Shown here piece after piece: positions 54,301 to 64,000 of a DNA stretch of 64,000 nucleotides. Origin of the DNA: Gambelia wislizenii. Lineage: Eukaryota; Chordata; Lepidosauria; Squamata; Crotaphytidae. Where the stretch lies: assembly GCA_030847615.1 (NCBI GenBank), contig JAUMIR010000001.1:252281187-252345186 (forward strand), written 5' to 3'. How positions within the stretch are numbered: position 1 is the stretch's first letter; each line of letters opens with the position of its first letter. The notes below the pieces were generated by a model that saw nothing but the letters and a program-made list of their open reading frames with translations, was not told where the DNA came from and made no database searches. Made by a program: the position numbers and the translations under genes.

Positions 54301-55826
54301 AAACACTGGTAACAACTCATATTAGGTACTTTATTAATCCTGCACAACTAATATAGTAGAACATAACAGAAAACAGATTTTTTTGCTGAAATATAACTCT
54401 AGCATATATTGGGACTGTTTATCAGTGTTCTTCCTCCTCCTTCATAGGAAGCACACACGCCTCTCAATAATTGAGCTAAATCCATTGCAGAAAGGGAGAT
54501 GGCTGCATAACAAGAGGCTGTTGGCCTCTGCATTCAACATGGATGGTTGTTCCAACCTGCCCTTCCACTGAAAAGGCCAGATACATAGTCTACACTTCAA
54601 AAACCAAAAACACTGTAACACCAGCCTACTGGCTGTCTATAGGGAGCTAGCTATTAAAATTTCATTGGTATGGCTGCAGTCCATTAGTTAACTTACCTTC
54701 ATACCCATAAAAAGTGAAGGGTAAACCCAGGAATTTTACGACCCCTATCTGGAAAAGGTAATAACGGGGCCACAGTCACATTACATTTATTATACATCAT
54801 GCCTCTAACAACTGCTCTGCGATGAGGCTGCAGAGTAACAGCATACCATGACAGATGTCACATTCACTTGGTGATTTAAAAGGGTCAGATTTTATTTAAC
54901 TTAATTTAAAATTGAAGTCAAAGCTTTGGCTTTGCAGCAAAAAGGAAAAAAAATACACTGACTGAGATGATTTTAGGTCAGATAACTAAACTAACCAGGC
55001 CACAAATTAAGAACTTAATACCCATCATCCAATCCAGAAAACTCAAGAATATGCTTTCCTATAACACCCTTTTGGATGAGCAAGCACCACGTTAAGCATA
55101 CTTAAGCACTAAGGAAGTGACAAACGGATTACTGTCTTCACACTGACCCAAATTGCATTGGTTGGGGTTGTCATAAGAATATGGAAGATTAAAGTTCCTG
55201 CTCTGCTATATAAAAACACATACCATATAAATTTTTCACAGTTGTCACAGCATGGTTTTTATAATAGCTTTTTAATTTTGTTTAAATCCTCATATTCCTC
55301 CTGACAATATTTAAAGCTGAGACAACTCTTTCATAAGAAATTACACTTCTTCCAAAGTAATGTCCAGAGAGTTGAAGTAAATAATTGCTCTCATCAGTGA
55401 GAATTTATCCATCTAGGTGACCAGTCCAGTCAAACATTCACCTTTACAATCTGACGTCCACAGAGAAGGAAAACATTTAACATTTATTGGCAGCTTAGCC
55501 CCACTTCACGTACCAGCCTAAGCACAAATGAATTGAAGCCTCAGACAGGAAGTATCAAGTAGAAGCCCCTCCCTTCTGGCAGCATACTGATGACCAAATT
55601 GTAAGAAAATAGCACAGAGCCCCTTTCACCCAACCTTTGCTGACCTGGCCTGGATTGTGGCCAGATCTGATGGATGACAATTGCCCCGATTTGCCAGCCA
55701 GTACCCTCTGGTCACAAATGTGCTCAGCAGCCTCATCACATCAATCAAACAGCAAATCAATCTCAATTTAACATACCATTGACAGGAAAATAAAATAAGA
55801 TTTTGTAAAATAACTAGGCCTTTTAC
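51400..55826 (-). other. PARD3B: PARD3B intron, mostly repeat-free
   Basis: Downstream of the 55827-56085 exon in gene orientation. Beyond short homopolymers I recognise no transposon in about 4.4 kb, in strong contrast to the rest of the window. No next exon was found. A striking inverted motif pair is listed separately at 53271-53321. Confidence 0.55.
53271..53321. promoter_or_regulatory. Inverted TAATGAGTTAG pair, candidate intronic enhancer
   Basis: taatgagttag (53271-53281) and its exact reverse complement ctaactcatta (53311-53321) are separated by 29 bases. A further TTAATGAG lies a few bases beyond. TAAT cores are homeodomain-type sites and TGAGTTA is AP-1/MAF-like. Function is unproven. 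Confidence 0.3.
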
Positions 55827-56085
55827 CTTAACATAGCACCCAAGCTTTTCTTTTTTGTTTTTCTCTCTGGATCTTCATTTTCTTCTTTCTTGTCTTTTTC
55901 TTTACTTTTAGATTTGTTCTTCAAATTAGCTTTTTTATTCTTTTCTTTCATTTTTGATTTGTCTTTGGTCTTTTTGTGTTTCTTTGCCTTGCCTTCCACA
56001 TCTTCTAATTCAGAACTGGCGTGAAAGGGTGAGTCAAAGTTTTGAGTTTCCTGACCAGAGAGCGAGCTCTTATCAGACATACCAT
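55827..56085 (-). CDS. PARD3B: PARD3B exon, lysine-rich region
   Basis: This is an internal coding exon of 259 bases. PARD3B is a PAR-3 family scaffold of cell polarity at tight junctions. The exon is preceded by a pyrimidine tract and AG (ctttctcattctgcag) and ends AG before GTAAAA, both consensus. It starts in phase 1, matching the end of the exon at 57298-57504, so the join reads VAED-GMSDKSSLSGQ in one frame. The translation continues with SSELEDVEGKAKKHKK, a long Lys/Glu-rich coiled stretch, then KEENEDPERKTKKKSLGAMLR. I recognise this order (SDKSS, SELED, NEDPER, KKK, GAMLR) as PARD3B rather than PARD3. The lysine-rich segment seems a little longer than I recall in mammals. It ends in phase 2; the following exon was not found in the window. 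Confidence 0.92.
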
Positions 56086-58367
<2,282 letters not shown>

Positions 58368-58610
58368 GGCCCACCATGGTGTAGTAGTTTGAGTGTTGGG
58401 GAGACTGCCTGGGAGACCAAGGCTCAAATCTCTTTTCAGTCATGGAAATCCACTGGCTGACCTTGGGTGAGTCATACTGTCTCTCAGCCAAAGAGGAAGG
58501 CAATGGCAACCTCCCACTGAACAAACCTTGCCAAGAAACTGCATGATCGGTCCTCCTTAGGTTGGCATCAGTCAAAAATTACTTGAAGGAACACAACAAC
58601 AACAACAACT
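58368..58610 (+). mobile_element. Sauria-type SINE, full length
   Basis: Head gcccaccatggtgtagtagtttgagtgttgg, B-box-like ggctcaaatctc, then cagtcatggaaatccactgg, aaagaggaaggcaatggc and a Bov-B-like tail gtcaaaaattacttgaaggaacacaacaacaac. Confidence 0.92.
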
Positions 58611-59332
58611 ATGAGCCAGATGACTCTTTATTTGGGCTAACTAATTTAATCAAGAAAACTATATAATCTACATGCGAATATGCTTGAATGCAGCAAATTG
58701 TTTTAAGGGCACCACCATCATCTTATATGTCATCTACTCTTTTCCTTGTACAAGAAAGGAAAGGAATTCCTAATATGCACTTTTTACAGCTGTTTACACT
58801 TCCTTGTGGGAACATCTTCAAGTCTGTTCAGGTCTATCAGTACCAGAAGTGGGATGGAAGTCACACTGCCTAAATTGCCTCCCCTTCTTAGAGCAGCTGG
58901 CACCAACTTTGCTAGTTGATTATGGGAGGAGGGAGAAATAGAGATGGTGCATGTGTACAAAGAAAGACCAAAGAATGCGAAACTAAAGGAAGGAAGGAAA
59001 GAATATGGAGGAATGAGATGGGGATGCAGTGACCTAGAGAACAGGTAAAGAAAGAAGTGAGGTAGACAGATCATAAAGACATAAAATGGTACACAAAGAA
59101 GAGAGTGTGCAAAGGGAAAGAGTGGGGAAAGAGAAATTTGGTATGCTGAAATGGGTTAGTATAGACATGTACAGAAGAACTGGGAGAGTTGTGGGGTGAG
59201 AAAAAACAGGCAGGAATGGTTTGGGAAACGGGCAGCAGACCTGGGATTTCAAAGGATATTGTGGCAATGTCAAATGAATACAGCAACAGGGATGGTGTGC
59301 TAAGAGAAAAAAAGAGCTCATTTGCTGTGAGA
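58611..59332. other. Intronic sequence, purine-rich
   Basis: 58920-59250 is strongly purine-rich on the plus strand without a coding region. Nothing else was recognised. Confidence 0.45.
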
Positions 59333-59575
59333 CATAGAATCATAGAATTGTAGAGTTGGAAGAGACCACGAGGGCCATCCAGTCCAACCCCCTGCCACGC
59401 AGTAAATCACGATCAAAGCATCCCCGACAGATGGCCATCCAGCCTCTGTTTAAAGACCTCCAAGAAAGGAGACCCCACCACGCTCCGAGGGAGTGTGTTC
59501 CACTGCCGAACAGCTCTTACTGTCAAAAAGTTCCTCCTAATGTTGAGGTGGAATCTCCGTTCCTGGAGCTTACAT
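59333..59575 (-). mobile_element. CR1 LINE 3' fragment
   Basis: catagaatcatagaattgtagagttggaagagacc...ggccatccagtccaaccccctgcc...gtgttccactgccgaacagctc...cctaatgttgaggtggaatctcc. The TAGAATCATAGAAT start is the inverted CR1 3' tail repeat. Confidence 0.88.
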
Positions 59576-60144
59576 AAGAAAGGAGACTTTACAGAGCAGT
59601 CTTCAGAGATGACCAGTGACAGTGCTCAGGCAGAAAGTGCTAAGAGGCACACAGAGAGGGAGACTATGGGTAAAAGGATCACATGATGCTAAAATTGGAA
59701 CAAAGATGTTTTCCGGTCTTTAATGCAACTGGGTGGCCCCAGAAGAGTTCCCAAAAATGGGGGGGGGGTTTTACAGTCAACAAAGTTATTTCACTTGTAC
59801 AGCCCAAATTGTTTCCAGTTTAGGAAACAATACTCCTAAACTGGAAGCAATCTGAAAGGGACCTGGCTTTATCACTTAGGTCCATTACAAACTGATGTAT
59901 TCAAAGGTGCAGGTTCTTCTACTTCCAGTTAGGACTTGAAACAACGTTCTCCATTTTGTGTTCTGGCTGCTAACAGAAAGGAAGCTGCTATTTCTCAAGA
60001 GTAATGTTTCCTTTGCAAAGTCCTTAATAACTTGCTTCAATTTATCTCTGTCTGACATGATGCAATGTTGTCAAAGTAGCACCGTGGCCTCCGTAAAGTG
60101 GACACAAATGTTTCTAGCAAGGCAGTGATAATACACATTTTAAT
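59576..60144. other. Intronic sequence with a compact hairpin
   Basis: Contains the 18-bp-stem hairpin at 59808-59851 and a G-run at 59760-59768. No coding region. Confidence 0.5.
59808..59851. other. Perfect-stem hairpin
   Basis: ttgtttccagtttagga and tcctaaactggaagcaa form an 18-base stem (including an outer A-T pair) with one wobble position and an 8-base loop. It is short for a microRNA precursor; it may be a MITE core. Confidence 0.45.

Positions 60145-60179
<35 letters not shown>
60145..60179 (+). repeat. (AAT)n microsatellite
   Basis: Eleven to twelve AAT units, directly followed by cttatttatatccctcccacc, an old LINE-like 3' end phrase. Confidence 0.95.
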
Positions 60180-60180
<1 letters not shown>

Positions 60181-63144
60181 GCTTATTTATATCCCTCCCA
60201 CCTCTCCCATCAGGATCGGGACAGCAAACATATAAAACATTGAACAATACTCCAGCACAAATGTTAAAACAATATCATTGAAACAACTATACAGTAATAA
60301 ATTTTTAATATAAAATACAGATATTAAAATAAACTTAAAATGGAGAAGAGCATAAAATGAGTATAAAATGTACCAAGTGGAGAGTAGCAAAATAGCAGCT
60401 GAGCATCCGGCCTAGTCTGGGAAGGCCTGCTTATAACTTATGATATAGCATTGAAACAATATTATATCTCCCTTTAGCTTCCCTCTCTTTTGTGTATGTG
60501 CATTTTCTGCACTTACTTCCTTAATATACAGGCTTCAGGGACTTTTATTTTGAAATACATATACTAAAATAGTGTCCAGCTACATGGCTTACAGCAGGGA
60601 CCAATTCTGCATGTATCTGTTGCTACAGCAATGACTATTTACGAATGGCTATTTATAAAGGTTCCTCAACTTGCCAGATATGCAAGAACAAGAAGAGCTA
60701 GATATAGCTGGTGTATGAAGCATTAAATGAAATAAAGTGTGCATAGATACAAGTGTGAGGTGTGTTTATGTGATTTGAGGTGGAATGATCAACCAAAACA
60801 GGGATATATCTAGGTTTCTCAAAACTCATAAAAGAATTCAAAATTCAAACTATTGTAATGATTGCTATTCTGTAAGATACTTGGTACCCTTAAGAGGGAG
60901 AGCCATGTGTACTCTTTGGTATTAATACATTTAAGTAATATTACAATATTGAGAAAATGTAGAATTGTAGAGAATCAAAATCAAATCAAAGTGACCAATG
61001 AAACCAGAAGGATGAGAGAGAGTAGGGGAGGGGGGATAGGATAAGCATTGCCACCAAATGGTGAAAGATCAGCCACACACAAAGCAATTTAACACTGCTG
61101 TTCCCTGAGGACTTTGACATCTAGTGTGCAAAAAAGAAGAAAGAAAAAAAAGGAGAGAGGGAGAAACCAGTTTAAAGGGAAACCTGGTTGCTAGGTCACA
61201 AAGTGCAAGGTTCCTTTGTTCATTAATTGCCATTGTGGAGACTACCATTATTTCCAAATTAGCAGCTGCTGAAATGGATGTTGAGCATTGCCTTGCTTGC
61301 AACATAAAAGGTGCTTAAAATTATTCAAGGCATAAGCATCAGTGAGAGGTACAGCAGAGCCCATTTGAGGCTGGGAAGGAACAACAGAAAAGAGAAGCAT
61401 AATCAGCAGAGAAGAAACAGATAAAGTAAAAGCTTTCCTGATCAGTAGAGAAACCCAGGCTCCTTTTTAGTGAGAAAACAGCTTTGATTGCTAGCTTTCA
61501 ACAGGAAAATCACCACACATCTCAAAATATGATTCTCTCTTGCAGGGCTTAATTTGAGCCAGGGACGAGCCTTAGGACCAGCTTTCACTGTTCGGCTCAT
61601 CCTTGGAAGTTAGTTCTGAGAGAGAGAGATTGAGAAAGAGAGAGAGAGAGATGTGTAATAAGCAGAGTGCCTCTGAGCATGTGTATTGTCCTTTCTTTGT
61701 CCAATGCTACATTTTCCTCTCACTAAAAGGTGGGTGGGGGAGCAGGGAGAGAGAGAGAGAGATCTCAAAAAGACTTCTCCCATTACCTTGGTCTAGTTCT
61801 CAACAGAAGAGAATGAGTTGTTAAACCTGTTTCCAGACACAACCATATAACTGAATCCTTCTTGACTGAGAAAATAAATATACAATTAAACAAACACATG
61901 CTGGCACATAGAAAACTGGCAATCAAAGCACAACACAAAAAAATCCAAATTCTACAAAATAGTGATACCTTTATTGGGCTAAGTAAAATGCTCAAAATAC
62001 ATTATGCAAACTTCCAAAGTTTCACTGGCTTATTCAACAGGCAAAGATGTTAAAAAACAGAGCAGAAAAAAAGTGGCAATATTAGAGTCACAGGCTTAAA
62101 AGTTGTCTCAAATGTTACTTCTGTTGTCAGTTAAGGTAGTCTAGAGGGGGTATCAATGCAGGCAGAGGCAACTCCCCTTCTTGCCCATGTGGGGACCGGG
62201 ACAAAGGGCAGTAAAACACAAGCAATATAATTTCAAATCCATTAGCAGCAGCAAAATAGCTTCTATTGAGATCCAGGACAACTGTGTCACATGCAAGGCT
62301 AACTACTGCTTTCTTAGGAAAGACATATTTTGTGCATTTTAGCTGGCCCCAATAAAACCATCATTGTTTTGTGGATTTTGGCTTTTGCTGTATTTTACTA
62401 TATGGCCAACATGACTACCCCAAATTTATTTCTTGGCAAAGAAAAGTCTAGGCTACTAGTCTTCTCCCCAACAGATGAATTTCCTATGTGAAAAGTTTTA
62501 GGAGAATTTATGTATTTATTTATTTCAGGGACACCCAATGAGATGAGCTACTACTCGCAGACAGAAGTTGTATGGCCCATATGCAGGATTAGCACATCTC
62601 TTTGCTTCTTCTTGGAGAATCAGGCCTCAGTTTACTAAATGGGAGTAATGACAAATAATATGGGTTGCTCGCATGTTTGGATGACCTTTCCAAGTCTTCC
62701 CTAACTTCTTCCAAAGGAAGCAATCAGAGATGAATTCACAGATTCATATAAAGTTGATAGTATTTAAACAAGCTTATGTTATTGGCTGGCACACATGGGA
62801 CCTAGGAGGCAGGAGGAAGAGGAAAAAAACTTTAAGTCACAAAATCAAGCAGACACTGATTAATATTTTAAAACTTCAATCCTTGAAATGTACGTGAGAT
62901 ATCTGTTCGTGAAGTTTGGGTTTATGGGATCAGCCTATGCAAATAAACATTTCCTAGATGTATGGGCTTGTTAAGTGGGGCAAAAAGCTACAATCTCACA
63001 GCTCCACCACTCTGGACTCTCTAAATGCCATGAAGTTTTCCCCAAATGCTCCCTAACATAGATGACACAAGAAAAGCAAGAATTATCTAGTCATCAGGTC
63101 TTGGGCCTTGAATGGATCTTTCCCTGATAAGCTAGCTGGTAATA
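60180..63144. other. Intronic sequence with minor repeats
   Basis: (GA)n stretches lie at 61617-61651 and 61748-61763. Phrases at 61960-62060 (atacctttattgggctaa, ttcactggcttattcaacaggcaaagatg) resemble a dispersed reptile repeat also suspected at 15240-15310. No coding region or exon was found. Confidence 0.45.
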
Positions 63145-63210
63145 CAGGTTGCCCCCCTGTATCCACAGGTGATACATTCCTGGACTTACCACAGATATGC
63201 AAAACCACAT
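63145..63210 (+). mobile_element. Tigger-like element, left part
   Basis: It starts caggttgcccccctgtatcc after TA (63143-63144) and is interrupted by a CR1 fragment. It resumes at 63346. Confidence 0.75.
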
Positions 63211-63345
63211 ATAGAATCATAGAGTTGGAAGAGACCACAAGGGCCATCCAGTCCAACCCCCTGCCATGCAGGAATAAACAATCAAAGCATTCCCAACAGA
63301 TGGCCATCCAGCCTCTGTTTAAAAACCTCCGAAGAAGTAGGGAAC
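63211..63345 (-). mobile_element. CR1 LINE 3' fragment inside Tigger-like element
   Basis: atagaatcatagagttggaagagacc...gggccatccagtccaaccccctgcc...atggccatccagcctctgtttaaaaacctcc. It is a truncated CR1 end. atagaatca occurs at both borders, either a duplication or tail-repeat overlap. Confidence 0.85.
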
Positions 63346-63568
63346 CGCCATAGAATCACATTGGAGGATCTAGAAAATGCCAAGAGAGGACACCTCTCTA
63401 GGCATCTGGTGTGACTCTGTGGTCAACTTCTACCTCCTGATCCCTAGAGAGACCATCTCCAGCATGACTCTATGATCCTCCAGATGCCTAGAGAGACCTT
63501 TCCCTCCTCTCTATGGGTAAGTGAAACCACAGCTACTGATTCTGCATAAATGGGGAGGGGGGTTAGGT
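63346..63568 (+). mobile_element. Tigger-like element, right part
   Basis: Continues with tagaatcacattggaggatctagaaaatgcc...gaaaccacagctactgattctgcataaatgggg. The shared block tagaatc(t/a)cactggagga(c/t)ctagaaa links it to the fragment at 45945-46112. Confidence 0.72.
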
Positions 63569-64000
63569 CAAGACTCATGGAGAGCAAATGTGATACAAGT
63601 TGCATGGATTAGTCAACTTGATAAACTTGTTAAGATAGGAACGAAGACATATGGTACAAAAGTTGATGTATAGACTGATGCCATATGCACACACAGTGAC
63701 ACTTGGGAGGTTTAGCTTCCATTAAAAGCAAACTCCATTCTTGCCTTTGAAAATATAATTCAAGGATAATGTCACTTTTGGTGCACTAATGAAGGCAGAT
63801 GGCTGCGATCAGGTATCCTGGGTCCTATTATCAATTCTGTTTGATACGTCTTTGAATTTTACAGCTCAGTCAGGTTATAAATAGGAGTGAACAGTTGAAT
63901 ACAATTGTGGTGCAGAAGACCCAACTGAGTGAAACAGTCACCATCACAAAATACCCCAATAACTGCCAGATTGTGCTATTCTATATACTGGAGTAGAGAA
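63569..64000. other. Intronic sequence, nothing recognised
   Basis: Unassigned non-coding DNA to the right edge. Confidence 0.45.

Noticed and set aside
1..55826. Further PARD3B exons downstream of the 55827-56085 exon
   Set aside because: I looked for the expected continuation after GAMLR on the minus strand and found no convincing match. A short exon could still have been missed.

Overview
The window looks like intronic DNA from a squamate reptile, probably a lizard, on three grounds. There are several Sauria-type SINEs (tRNA-like head with a Bov-B-like tail). There is a Bov-B/RTE LINE fragment, a Penelope-like element with a GIY-YIG domain, and L1, CR1, hAT, Tigger, mariner and LTR relics. 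There are also two spliced vertebrate coding exons. No prokaryotic genes, CRISPR arrays, functional tRNA genes or rRNA genes were seen.

The only host coding sequence recognised is two consecutive exons of PARD3B, a PAR-3 family cell-polarity scaffold, on the minus strand at 57298-57504 and 55827-56085. Both have consensus splice sites and compatible phases. All other sequence is then best read as PARD3B introns. No further PARD3B exon was found.

Layout. 1-1362 is plain intron. 1381-8940 is a full-length but decayed L1 on the plus strand (18-bp target-site duplication with one mismatch) carrying a SINE in its 5' UTR. 9.5-10.6 kb holds a Tigger-like MITE, a Ty3/gypsy reverse-transcriptase relic and an LTR. 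14.3-24.2 kb is a nested tower. An old Tigger-like transposon is split by a TA-flanked CCATATA...TATATGG element, which in turn holds a hAT relic, a MITE, a Bov-B fragment and, inside the Bov-B fragment, a full-length L1 on the minus strand (15861-23025). That L1 has a perfect 19-bp target-site duplication and two uninterrupted ORFs, so it is the youngest-looking and possibly still competent mobile element here.

25-26 kb has foldback elements and an LTR relic. 27.36-28.68 kb is a 5'-truncated Penelope-like element. 32.3-33.6 kb is a SINE cluster with a solo LTR. 36.9-37.25 kb is a long foldback element. 39-41.6 kb is a probable split DNA transposon with a foldback MITE and a CR1 end. 42.1-43.7 kb holds two related LTR-like units. 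45.4-46.4 kb is a mariner relic. 48.3-51.4 kb holds two 3' ends of one LINE family, both with a (GA)n tail, and a hAT MITE with an 8-bp duplication. 51.4-55.8 kb is largely repeat-free and leads into the PARD3B exons. 58.3-63.6 kb holds more SINE, CR1 and Tigger copies.

No new multi-gene system is evident. The most interesting items are the intact L1 with an acidic ORF1p tail and a promoter-like 5' end, the resolvable nesting, and the foldback elements. All family assignments rest on motif recognition from memory and no database was searched.
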